This document shows, piece after piece, positions 18,324 through 28,688 of a stretch of DNA of 58,323 bases. Every line of letters begins with the position of its first letter. Within the stretch, counting starts at the first letter, position 1. The position numbers and the translations under genes are program-made. Source of the stretch: Enemella dayhoffiae (GTDB lineage Bacteria; Actinomycetota; Actinomycetes; Propionibacteriales; Propionibacteriaceae); NCBI RefSeq assembly GCF_002250625.1, contig NZ_NMVQ01000011.1, positions 1 to 58,323 on the forward strand. Direction: 5' to 3'. The notes under the pieces are model-generated. The model saw only the letters and a program-made list of their open reading frames with translations, did no database searches and was not told where the DNA came from.

Positions 18324-20441
18324 TCACCGCGTCTCAGCCTCGGCAGGTAAATACTCGGCGGGTGCCGACGAGACGGCGGCCGGTTCGTTCTCCTCGCGGG
18401 CCAACCGGCCCGGCCACCAGATGCGGTCACCGACCAGCGTGAAGATCGCGGGCACGATCACGGTGCGGACCACCAGGGTGTCGACCAGCACCCCCAGGCC
18501 GACGATCAGCCCGAGCTGCCCCAAGGTCACCAGTGGGAGTACACCCAGTGCGGCGAACACGCCCGCGAGGACGATGCCGGCGCTGGTGATCACGCTGCCG
18601 GTGTGGGCGATGGCTTCGACCATGCCGGCACGCGTCCCCAGTCTGGTGGCCTCGGTCCTGGCCCGGTGGACCGGGAAGATCGTGTAGTCGATGCCGAGGG
18701 CGACCAGGAAGAGGAAGGACAGGATGGGGACCTGCAGGTCGAGCGCCTGCTGGCCGAAGAGTATCCGGCTGAGCCAGGCTCCGGCACCGATCGCCGCGAC
18801 GGCACTGCCCAGGTTCACGATCAGCAGCAGCACCGGAGCCACCGCCGAGCGCAGCAGGAACACCAGGACCAGGAAGCTCACTGCGAGCACGAGGGGAGCG
18901 ATCAGGGCGAGATCGGCCTCGTTGCCCGAGCGCGAGTCCAACTCGGTGGCCACAGCCCCGCCCACCTTCGCCTGAGCGCCGTCGATGGGGTGGACCGCCG
19001 CCCGCAGGGCGGTGATCTGGTCGAGGCTCTCCGGGGTGCTGGGCGAATACCTGCTGGTGACCATCACCTTGGTCAACGCGCCGTCGGGAGTCTTCCCGGC
19101 CGGGTGGGCGCGGACGACTCCGCGGACCGTGCTGGCGGCCTTGACCACCTGATCGGCCGATCGGGTCTCGGTGACGATCCAGATGGGTTGTGCCTCGCCG
19201 GGCGGGAAGTGCGCCGACAGCGTCTTCAGTCCGGCCGCAGACTCCGACTGGACCCGGAACTTCTCCAACTGATCCAGGCCGACGGTCGTGCCGAACAGCC
19301 CGCCCGCCATCACACCGAGAAGGGCGAGTCCCGCCAGCAGGCTTGCCACCGGACGGCGGGCGACCCGGGAGGCGACCGCGCGCCAGGCGCGACCCTGGGT
19401 CCGTTCCGCCCCGGGGCGGGGAATGAACGGCCAGAACGCCCTGCGCCCACACACCGCCAGGAACGGTGGCAGGACGAAAAGCACCGCCGCCAGGGCGATC
19501 AGGAGTCCGATCGCCGCCGGGACGCCGAGTCCGCGGGTCATCGGGATGCTGGCGAACAGCAGGGTCATCAGCGCCAGGACCACGGTGAAGTTCGAGGCGA
19601 CGATGGCGGGTGCGGTCTTGCGCCAGGCGGTGCTGAGTGCAGCGCGGTCGTCGGTGGTGCGCTGCAACTCCTCCCGATAGCGAGAGATGAGGAGCAGCGC
19701 GTAGTTCGTCCCGGCACCGAAGACGAGCACGCTGACGATGCCGGCGTCGAACTCCAGGTGCCACTGTGCTCCCGCCGCGGCGGTGACCCGCCCGGCCAGC
19801 CCGTCCGCGACGGCGACGACCGTCAGGGGGATCAGCCACAGGATCGGAGACCGGTAGGTGCCGATCAGCAGCACGGCGACGATCAGGATGGTCACCAGGA
19901 GCAGCGTGAAATCTGCCCCGTCGAACGCGGCGGCGACATCGGCGCCGAAGGCTGGCCCGCCCGTGACCTGCAGCACCAGGCCCGGGGGGACATTGGCCCC
20001 GACCCGCGAGCGGAGCTCCTTGATCACCTCAGCGGTTTCGGTGTTGTCGGCACCGACCGTGATCGGCGTGATCAGCACCGCGGCCTGCTTGTCCTCGCTG
20101 ACCACCGGCCCCGAGGCGGGCACGGTCTCCTGGTGCTTCAGAATCGGCAGCAGGCCCTTGAGCTGGGCGAGGTCACTGTCGGAGAGAACGCCCCGGTCCG
20201 CTCGGCTGGCCACGACCAGGACGGACTGGCGATCCGCGTCGGGGAACTTCGCCAGCAGGGTGCTGACCTGACTGGCCTCCGCGTCGGGCGGCGCCTGTCC
20301 CGTTCTCGGGGCGGGATCGGCCCCACGGAACAAGCCGAAGAGCGCGACCAGGAGCAACACCGCCACCCCCAGGGCGATCCACGGGCGGCGGACGATGACC
20401 AATCGATCGCGGGCGTGCGAAGACACAGGAGAATCAGCCAT
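18324..20441 (-). CDS. MMPL/RND-family transporter
   Basis: A 705-residue membrane protein with the MMPL layout: one N-terminal helix (WIALGVAVLLLVALFGLF), a large extracellular domain, five helices (from ADFTLLLVTILIVAVLLIG), then a second extracellular domain and five helices (from ADLALIAPLVLAVSFLVLVF). Motifs GAGTNYALLLISRYREEL and ALGIDYTIFPVHRARTEA are the paired proton-relay and loop signatures. MMPL proteins export lipids, drugs or siderophores using the proton gradient; the cargo here is unknown. No regulator is adjacent. Confidence 0.9.
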   Translation of the reverse strand: MADSPVSSHARDRLVIVRRPWIALGVAVLLLVALFGLFRGADPAPRTGQAPPDAEASQVSTLLAKFPDADRQSVLVVASRADRGVLSDSDLAQLKGLLPILKHQETVPASGPVVSEDKQAAVLITPITVGADNTETAEVIKELRSRVGANVPPGLVLQVTGGPAFGADVAAAFDGADFTLLLVTILIVAVLLIGTYRSPILWLIPLTVVAVADGLAGRVTAAAGAQWHLEFDAGIVSVLVFGAGTNYALLLISRYREELQRTTDDRAALSTAWRKTAPAIVASNFTVVLALMTLLFASIPMTRGLGVPAAIGLLIALAAVLFVLPPFLAVCGRRAFWPFIPRPGAERTQGRAWRAVASRVARRPVASLLAGLALLGVMAGGLFGTTVGLDQLEKFRVQSESAAGLKTLSAHFPPGEAQPIWIVTETRSADQVVKAASTVRGVVRAHPAGKTPDGALTKVMVTSRYSPSTPESLDQITALRAAVHPIDGAQAKVGGAVATELDSRSGNEADLALIAPLVLAVSFLVLVFLLRSAVAPVLLLIVNLGSAVAAIGAGAWLSRILFGQQALDLQVPILSFLFLVALGIDYTIFPVHRARTEATRLGTRAGMVEAIAHTGSVITSAGIVLAGVFAALGVLPLVTLGQLGLIVGLGVLVDTLVVRTVIVPAIFTLVGDRIWWPGRLAREENEPAAVSSAPAEYLPAEAETR

Positions 20442-20556
20442 GCCCAGAATCTCCCAGAGGGGGCCGCGACAAAGATCAGCCGAAAGGTGGATTATCGCCG
20501 CGAACCACTCGCCGGACCAGTTACGCCGACCCGCACCGCCTGGCCGGGCCCTGCGA

Positions 20557-22764
<2,208 letters not shown>

Positions 22765-22855
22765 CGGTGCGGTTCTCCCTCGGCTGCCGGTTACAGGTCT
22801 TGTCCATTGCGCAGCGTATCGGATCGGGCTCACCGGGCCCGGGGCGCGGTTCGGT

Positions 22856-24016
22856 TCAGCGACCTTCGCCGTCGCAACTCTGCCGGGTGCCCACCGCGGT
22901 GCCGAATTCGCGACCGCCGAAGATGTTGGCCTTCACGTATTCGTAGTAGTCGCGGTGCCTGGTGGTGGCGTACGGATTGTCCGCGGCGCAACGCGCCACG
23001 TAGTAGCCGACCGCATCGGCGAAGCTCTCGGTCGGGGTGCTGCCATAGTGGCTGACCGGGCCGTTGCCCGCCCACACCCCCTGGAAACGGTTCCAGTACG
23101 CCGGGGAGGCGTCCCGGTCGGTGTTCAGCGAGTGCGCCATCTCGTGGATGATCAACCGGACCAGCCGCCCGCGGTCACCCTCGGCGTACCCCTGTTTGAA
23201 CTTGCTGAAGTCAAGGGTGAGCACGTTGGGCCGGGTCAGCCCATAGTCGCCCCAGGCCCAGGACCGGGTGGAGCCGGAGTTGATCTCGAGCCGGCCGCCG
23301 TTGCCGGCCTTGACCCGGGCCAGATAGTCGGTGCAGTCGACCGCGTCCAGGGTCTCGGCGAACAGCTTCACCACGGGGCGGTATTCGCTGCTGCGCCACT
23401 GCGAGCCGGTCAGCGTCAGTCCCCACCGCTTCTCCGCGCGATCGGTAATGGTGGCCGCACTCATGGCGTCGGTGATCGGCAGGTCGATCGGGCACGGGTT
23501 CGGGATCCCGGCCACCCTGGGCACCGGCGGAGCCACGACGGCGGGTGCCGGGGGCGGCGGGACAGCCGCCGGCGGCACGGCAGCCGGCACGGGCGGACGG
23601 GTGGCGCCGCGATCGGGGCGGTCGCCGACCGGCTGGTCGTCCGGCGCCGCGGCTTGGGGGGTGGCCAGCGGCAGCGCTGCCGCGCGCTCCTGCACGGCTG
23701 GCCGGTCGGCAGGGGTCAGACTGCTCAGCGCGTCCGGGGCGGCGGCCGCCGTGGCGGTCACCACCAGAGCGAGGCTGCCGGCGAGCAGCCCGGTCCGCCA
23801 CGGGCGTACGCCCGGCCGAGAGGCCGGGATTGCGGCGGCCGCTCGACGCGGGGTGGGGTCGGTCGGCGGTTCGGCGGCGCGGCGCGGGCCGGTTGCGGCT
23901 TCGGTCTCCTCCCGCCAGGCGCGCCGTGCGTTGGCCGGGGCGTGTTCGGGGTTGCGGGGTTCGCGGACGGGGGAGTGGGGGGCAGGCCCCGCTGCTCGCC
24001 TGGCCGGTGACGTCAC
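22856..24016 (-). CDS. Membrane-anchored extracellular protein with HExxH metalloprotease motif
   Basis: A 386-residue protein. An Arg/Pro-rich cytosolic N-terminus (about 70 residues) precedes one membrane segment ([20 protein letters not shown]). A Pro/Ala-rich spacer of about 90 residues follows, then a globular C-terminal domain with [19 protein letters not shown] is the zinc-protease HExxH motif, and the nearby Glu in [11 protein letters not shown] may be the third ligand. It resembles secreted lipoprotein-like DUF4157/peptidase-type domains but I cannot name the family. GTG 24016 is chosen for its CAGGAG ribosome site. Confidence 0.75.
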   Translation of the reverse strand: MTSPARRAAGPAPHSPVREPRNPEHAPANARRAWREETEAATGPRRAAEPPTDPTPRRAAAAIPASRPGVRPWRTGLLAGSLALVVTATAAAAPDALSSLTPADRPAVQERAAALPLATPQAAAPDDQPVGDRPDRGATRPPVPAAVPPAAVPPPPAPAVVAPPVPRVAGIPNPCPIDLPITDAMSAATITDRAEKRWGLTLTGSQWRSSEYRPVVKLFAETLDAVDCTDYLARVKAGNGGRLEINSGSTRSWAWGDYGLTRPNVLTLDFSKFKQGYAEGDRGRLVRLIIHEMAHSLNTDRDASPAYWNRFQGVWAGNGPVSHYGSTPTESFADAVGYYVARCAADNPYATTRHRDYYEYVKANIFGGREFGTAVGTRQSCDGEGR

Positions 24017-24190
24017 CTGATGCTCCTGAGAAAGTGCTGAGAGAACGTGGTCACGATAGAGGCTCGCGCAGGCGTACGCCAACCGAGCGTTCCGCTGTGA
24101 GGTGGGGTCACGGTGGTTGCTCGGAATACCGCCTCGGGCCGGCCCTGTTGACCGCTTGTTTGAGCTTTCAATCACGACTGAGGAGTGGAC

Positions 24191-24775
24191 ATGAAGATCG
24201 GCATCATCATCGGCAGCACCCGCCCCGGCCGCAGCGGCGAGTCGGTCGGTCCCTGGGTCGCCGACCAGGCCGCCGGGCGTACCGGAGCCGACTATGAGTT
24301 GGTCGACCTCGCCGACTACAACCTGTCGCTGCTCGCCGAGCCCACCGTCCCGGGGATGGCCAACCGGCAGTACGAGCGGGCGGAGACCCGAGCCTGGAGC
24401 CAGAAGATCGACGAGTTCGACGGTTATGTGTTCGTCACCCCCGAGTACAACCACGGCGTCCCCGCGGCGCTGAAGAACGCGGTCGACGTGCTCGGCCCGG
24501 AGTGGGGCGACAAGGCGCTCGGCCTGGTCGGCTACGGCGCAGACGGCGGCGTACGCGCCATTGAGCAGTGGCGCGTGATCGCCGCCAACCTGCGGCTGAT
24601 CGCGGTACGCAACCAGGTGTCGCTGTCGCTGTTCACCGAGTTCGGCCCGGACGGTTTCGAGCCGGCCGATCGTCGTGCCGGTGAGCTGTCCGGCGTGCTC
24701 GACCAGGTCGAGGAACTCGCCGGTGCCCTGCACCAGCTGCGCGCTGCGCGCGAATCGGTGGGCGCCGCGCGGTAG
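24191..24775 (+). CDS. NADPH-dependent FMN reductase
   Basis: A 194-residue flavodoxin-like reductase. The FMN phosphate loop is IIIGSTRPGRSGESVG, and the isoalloxazine-contact loop is FVTPEYNHGVPAALKNAVD. The family reduces FMN, quinones or azo compounds with NADPH. ATG 24191 follows GAGGAG at the right distance. It is divergent from the metalloprotease-like gene and ends 40 bp before an MFS transporter in the same direction. Confidence 0.92.
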   Translation: MKIGIIIGSTRPGRSGESVGPWVADQAAGRTGADYELVDLADYNLSLLAEPTVPGMANRQYERAETRAWSQKIDEFDGYVFVTPEYNHGVPAALKNAVDVLGPEWGDKALGLVGYGADGGVRAIEQWRVIAANLRLIAVRNQVSLSLFTEFGPDGFEPADRRAGELSGVLDQVEELAGALHQLRAARESVGAAR

Positions 24776-24815
24776 GTTGACCGCACCATTGTGCAGGTTG
24801 CCCTAGGAGCGCGGC

Positions 24816-26150
24816 ATGACGATCGATTCTGGCCAGACCACCCTGACCCGGGCCGAACGGCTGGATCGGCTGCCGTTCACCCGGGCGCACGGCAAGCTGC
24901 TCACCGGATCCGGGATCGGGTGGGCGCTGGATGCGATGGACGTCGGGCTGATCTCCTTCGTGATGGCCGCCCTCGCCAAGGAGTGGAAGCTCGACCCGAC
25001 CACCCTCGGTTGGATCGGCTCGATCGGTTTCGTCGGGATGGCCCTCGGTGCCACCCTGGGCGGGCTCTTGGCCGACCGGCTCGGCCGTCGCCAGGTGTTC
25101 GCGCTGACCCTGCTGGTGTACGGGGTGGCGACGGGCGCCTCGGCGCTGGCCGGGTCGGTGGCGGTGCTGATGGCGCTGCGTTTCCTGGTCGGGCTGGGGC
25201 TGGGCGCCGAGCTGCCGGTCGCCTCGACCCTGGTCAGTGAATATGCTCCGCGGCACATCCGCGGTCGGATCGTGGTGGCGCTGGAGGCGTTCTGGGCTGT
25301 CGGCTGGATCCTCGCCGCACTGATCGGTTATCTGCTCATCCCCAACGTGGCGAACGGTTGGCGGTGGGCGTTGGCGGTCGGCCTGGTGCCCACGTTGTAC
25401 GCCGCAGTGGTCCGCTTCGGGCTGCCGGAATCCGTTCGGTACCTGGAAAAGCGGGGCCGTGATCAGGAGGCCGAGCGGGCTGTTCGGACGTTCGAGTCGG
25501 CCGCCGGGGTGGCCGCGGTGCCGTCCCCGGATGTCGCTCCGCAGCCGGTGGCGAGCCCGCTGTCCATCTGGTCGGCGGGGCTGCGCGGGCGTACCGCAGC
25601 CCTGTGGATCGTCTGGTTCTGCATCAACCTGTCCTACTACGGAGCGTTCATCTGGCTGCCGACGTTGCTGGTGAATCAGGGCTTCGGTCTCGTGAAATCC
25701 TTCGAGTACACGCTGATCATCACCCTCGCCCAGCTGCCCGGCTATGCGGCCGCTGCATTCCTGATCGAGCGCTGGGGGCGCCGGCCCACGCTGGCCACCT
25801 TCCTGATCGGCTCAGCGGTGGCCGCTGGCCTGTTCGGACTCGCCCACACCCCGGCCACGCTGATCGCCGCCGGGTGTGCGCTGTCGTTCTTCAACCTCGG
25901 CGCCTGGGGGGCGTTGTACGCCGTCGGCCCGGAGCTCTATCCGACCGGGGTGCGCGCCTCGGCCACCGGCGCCGCCGCCGGCTTCGGCCGGATCGCCTCG
26001 ATCATCGCCCCGATGCTGGTGCCGGTGCTGATCAAGGCCGCCGGCGGCTCCAACTGGCTCGTCTTCGCCACCTTCGCTGCCGCCTTCGCCATCGGCGCCG
26101 TCGCCGCCCTCACCATGCCCGAGCAACGGGACCGCGCCCTCACCGAGTGA
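24816..26150 (+). CDS. MFS transporter, aromatic-acid/niacin type
   Basis: A 444-residue, 12-helix major facilitator protein. Signature pieces are an acidic first helix (GWALDAMDVGLISFVMAALA), loop 2-3 GGLLADRLGRRQVF, helix 4-5 region VGLGLGAELPVASTLVSEYA and helix 11 PTGVRASATGAAAGFGRIAS. The D-x-x-D pattern in helix 1 fits the AAHS/NiaP branch that imports aromatic acids or nicotinate with protons; the substrate is not proven. The ATG has AGGAG six bases upstream. Confidence 0.85.
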   Translation: MTIDSGQTTLTRAERLDRLPFTRAHGKLLTGSGIGWALDAMDVGLISFVMAALAKEWKLDPTTLGWIGSIGFVGMALGATLGGLLADRLGRRQVFALTLLVYGVATGASALAGSVAVLMALRFLVGLGLGAELPVASTLVSEYAPRHIRGRIVVALEAFWAVGWILAALIGYLLIPNVANGWRWALAVGLVPTLYAAVVRFGLPESVRYLEKRGRDQEAERAVRTFESAAGVAAVPSPDVAPQPVASPLSIWSAGLRGRTAALWIVWFCINLSYYGAFIWLPTLLVNQGFGLVKSFEYTLIITLAQLPGYAAAAFLIERWGRRPTLATFLIGSAVAAGLFGLAHTPATLIAAGCALSFFNLGAWGALYAVGPELYPTGVRASATGAAAGFGRIASIIAPMLVPVLIKAAGGSNWLVFATFAAAFAIGAVAALTMPEQRDRALTE

Positions 26151-26162
26151 CCGTGTCCCTGC

Positions 26163-26215
26163 GCTGACCCGGTGCTCGCTGACCCGGTGCTCGCTGACCC
26201 GGTGCTCGCTGACCC
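26163..26215. repeat. 15-bp tandem repeat array
   Basis: GCTGACCCGGTGCTC repeated three times without change, plus a partial fourth copy, beginning 12 bp after the MFS stop codon. It lies just before a long palindromic element. No coding or promoter role is visible. Confidence 0.9.
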
Positions 26216-26231
26216 GGGCCCCGGGCATCGC

Positions 26232-26367
26232 GGAATTTGATCGGGCATCCGAATATTCCATCGGGCGGGGCAAATCGACATCGGGCGGCCGAAATTGTCA
26301 GGCAATTTCGGCTGCCCGATGACCAATTGCCCCGCCCGATGAACCGATCGGATGCCCGATCACTTTC
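26232..26367. repeat. Three-tier palindromic repeat element, copy A
   Basis: About 136 bp that fold on themselves in three nested stems: TGATCGGGCATCCGA with its exact complement (26238-26252 and 26348-26362), ATCGGGCGGGGCAA with its exact complement (26260-26273 and 26327-26340), and a 19-bp inner stem (26279-26297 and 26303-26321, one G-T pair) closing a TCAGG loop. TCGGGC recurs three times in each arm. A 94%-identical copy lies exactly 1200 bp downstream in the same orientation. It could act as a strong terminator for the MFS gene, but length and duplication fit a MITE-like element. Confidence 0.9.
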
Positions 26368-26487
26368 GGGCGGACGCCCCGGCGTGCACTGGGAGGCCCC
26401 CCGCAGATGGTTGGCCTCCAAATTTTGGCTGTGGATAACTGGCAACGGACAACACCATGGCCCGCCCGGACTTGCTGGACTGGTCTC

Positions 26488-27399
26488 ATGCTGATCAGAA
26501 CCCGCGAGTTGCTCGCCGAAGGGGTACGCCATCACGAGATCCGCGCGCAGGTGCGATCCGGCCAACTGATCCGCGTCCGGCATGGCGTCTATCGGCGGAT
26601 CGAAGCGCTGGCGGGTGGTGATGCGGATGGCATCGAACAGCATCTGGCGAAGGTGGCTGCCACGATGCCCGGCTTCGGGGATGGCGCAGTGCTGAGTCAT
26701 CAGTCGGCTGCTCTGATGCACGGACTCCCGCTACCCCCTCGTCTGATCGGTGCGGTGCACGTCACCAGGCCAGGACACAGCGGGCGGGTCAGCGGCAGCG
26801 TGCACCTGCACCGGGCCCAGCTGCCGCAGGAGGAGGTCGTGGTCGGGGAACACGGTCCGATGACTTCGCTGGCCCAGACCGCGGTGGATCTGGCCCGGGT
26901 GCTACCACCGGTCCATGCCGTGGCGTTGCTCGATCACGCCCTGCGGCTTGGTGCCGGTCAGGAACTGCTGTTGGAGTTGACCGACTCTCGGCGCAACGCG
27001 GGCAATGTGCAGGCCCGCCGGCTGATCCGGTTCGCTGATGGACTCAGCGAGTCCGTGGGTGAGTCACACTCCCGGTGGCTGATGCACGAGCTGGGACTTC
27101 CGGCGCCGATCCTGCAGCACAAGATCCTCACGCCGAAGGGGGAGTTCGTCGCGCGATCCGACTTCTGGTGGCCGGAGTGCAACGTGGTCGGCGAGTTCGA
27201 CGGAAAGGTGAAATATGGCAGGGATCTCAAGCCTGGCCAGACCATCGCCGACGTCGTGCTCCTCGAGAAGCAGCGGGAGGAAGCGATCCGGCGCCAAGGA
27301 CCGTGGGTGATTCGGTGGATCTGGAAAGACCTGGATGACCGCAAGGGGTTCGCCGAGTTCCTTTCCCGCGCCCTTCGCCTGGGCAAGCGAGCAGCCTGA
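26488..27399 (+). CDS. AbiEi-type winged-helix protein with DUF559/PD-(D/E)XK-like C-terminus
   Basis: A 303-residue protein. The N-terminus (MLIRTRELLAEGVRHHEIRA then GQLIRVRHGVYRRIEA) is the helix-turn-helix of AbiEi-like antitoxins. The middle (LAQTAVDLARVLPPVHAVAL) is the usual connector. The C-terminus (FWWPECNVVGEFDGKVKYGR, then LEKQREEAIRRQGPWVIRWI) has an E-F-D-G-K nuclease-like motif as in DUF559/Vsr-type folds. Such proteins are numerous in actinobacteria and lack a proven role; no AbiEii toxin gene is adjacent. ATG 26488 is taken over the far upstream frame start. The gene is enclosed by two copies of a long palindromic repeat. Confidence 0.75.
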   Translation: MLIRTRELLAEGVRHHEIRAQVRSGQLIRVRHGVYRRIEALAGGDADGIEQHLAKVAATMPGFGDGAVLSHQSAALMHGLPLPPRLIGAVHVTRPGHSGRVSGSVHLHRAQLPQEEVVVGEHGPMTSLAQTAVDLARVLPPVHAVALLDHALRLGAGQELLLELTDSRRNAGNVQARRLIRFADGLSESVGESHSRWLMHELGLPAPILQHKILTPKGEFVARSDFWWPECNVVGEFDGKVKYGRDLKPGQTIADVVLLEKQREEAIRRQGPWVIRWIWKDLDDRKGFAEFLSRALRLGKRAA

Positions 27400-27431
27400 A
27401 GGCGTCCCCCATGGGCTGACTGACAGTGCCA

Positions 27432-27567
27432 GGAATTTGATCGGGCATCCGAATCTCTCATCGGGCGGGGCAAATCGACACCGGGCGGGCAAAATTGTCA
27501 GGCAATTTCGGCCGCCCGATGACCAATTGCCCCGCCCGATGAACCGATCGGATGCCCGATCATTTTC
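27432..27567. repeat. Three-tier palindromic repeat element, copy B
   Basis: Second copy of the element at 26232-26367, shifted by exactly 1200 bp, with 8 differences in about 136 positions. Outer stems (27438-27452 with 27548-27562; 27460-27473 with 27527-27540) are still perfect. The inner stem has three mismatches, all in its left arm. It lies between two convergent genes, 33 bp after the AbiEi-like stop and about 50 bp before the end of the LLM gene. Confidence 0.9.
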
Positions 27568-27617
27568 AGAGCGACGCCCAGCACCGCCTCCGGTGGTGCT
27601 GGTGGGCGGGGAGGGGG

Positions 27618-28610
27618 TCAGTCCTGGAGGGCCGGGATGACTTCCTTGGCGAACAGGTCCATCCCCGAGGGGTCGTAGGCCGCCTCGGGGAAGTAGGTGA
27701 TGGCGTACGTCATGCCCTTGGACTTCATCGCGCGCAGGTTCTCCACGATCTGCTCGGGGGTGCCGACACCCGGCATGCCGTCGAAGGCGCGGAGCTGGCC
27801 GGCGAGCTGCTCCTCGCTCAGGTGGCCCTTGACCCGGTCGACGTAGGCGGCGCGGCGCTCGGCGACCTCCTTCTCGTCGCGGCCGATCAGCACGTTGTAG
27901 TTCGAGGAGCGGGTGATCCGGTCGAAGTCGGTGCCGACGGACCTGCAGTGTTCGGCCAGCAACTCCGACTTGCGGACGAAGCCCTCCGGCGTACCGTCGA
28001 AGTTGGTGTAGTCGGCGTATTTCGCGGCGATCTTCAGGGTCACCTTCTCACCGCCACCGGCGATCCACAGCGGGATCCTGGGCTCCTGCACCGGTCGCGG
28101 CTGCACGATCGCCCCGTCCACCTGGTAGTGCTCCCCGTCCAACGTGGCAGTGCCGGTTTCCCAAGCCTGCTTGAAGATCTGTACGCCCTCGTCGAGCATC
28201 TTCAGGCGTACGCCGGCCCGCGGGAAGCCGTAGCCGTAGGCGCGCCACTCGTGCTCGTACCAGCCGCCGCCGATTCCCATCTCGATCCGGCCGCCGCTGA
28301 TGTGGTCGCAGGTCGCGGCCATCTTCGCCAGATAGGCGGGGTTCCGGTATGCCATGCAGGTGCACATCTGGCCCAGGCGTACCCGATCGGTCACCGCGCC
28401 GAAGCCGGCCATCAGCGTCCACGCCTCGTGGGTCGCCTCCTCGCTCGGGGTCGGGGTGGTGTGGAAGTGGTCATAGACCCAGATGCTCTCCCACCCCTGC
28501 TCGGCATCTGCCCGTTGGGCCAGGGACTTCATCACCGACCAGTGCTGGGCCGGCTCGATGCCGACCAGGTCGAAGCGCCACCCCTGCGGAATGAATACAC
28601 CGAATCTCAT
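27618..28610 (-). CDS. LLM-class F420-dependent oxidoreductase
   Basis: A 330-residue luciferase-like TIM-barrel protein: MRFGVFIPQGWRFDLVGIEP, WESIWVYDHFHTTPTP, then VRLGQMCTCMAYRNPAYLAK and GRIEMGIGGGWYEHEWRAYG. These match the actinobacterial F420-dependent LLM group that reduces or oxidises unknown substrates with deazaflavin F420 (FMN cannot be excluded). TAGGGT (28617-28622 on the minus strand) lies six bases before the ATG, so it is leaderless. It is divergent from pepN. Confidence 0.9.
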   Translation of the reverse strand: MRFGVFIPQGWRFDLVGIEPAQHWSVMKSLAQRADAEQGWESIWVYDHFHTTPTPSEEATHEAWTLMAGFGAVTDRVRLGQMCTCMAYRNPAYLAKMAATCDHISGGRIEMGIGGGWYEHEWRAYGYGFPRAGVRLKMLDEGVQIFKQAWETGTATLDGEHYQVDGAIVQPRPVQEPRIPLWIAGGGEKVTLKIAAKYADYTNFDGTPEGFVRKSELLAEHCRSVGTDFDRITRSSNYNVLIGRDEKEVAERRAAYVDRVKGHLSEEQLAGQLRAFDGMPGVGTPEQIVENLRAMKSKGMTYAITYFPEAAYDPSGMDLFAKEVIPALQD

Positions 28611-28688
28611 GACACCACCCTATGAAACGACGATCGGCTCGCTCGCCCCACCCCGGTCACCCGGGCGAGGCGGGTATAGCGTGCGAGC

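Noticed and set aside
26237-26494. Small open frames running through the palindromic repeat on both strands
   Set aside because: Both strands give similar peptides simply because the DNA is a palindrome; no ribosome site or conserved start was found.
26232-27567. CRISPR-like array
   Set aside because: Only two copies of a long palindrome separated by a gene; no regular spacers and no cas genes.
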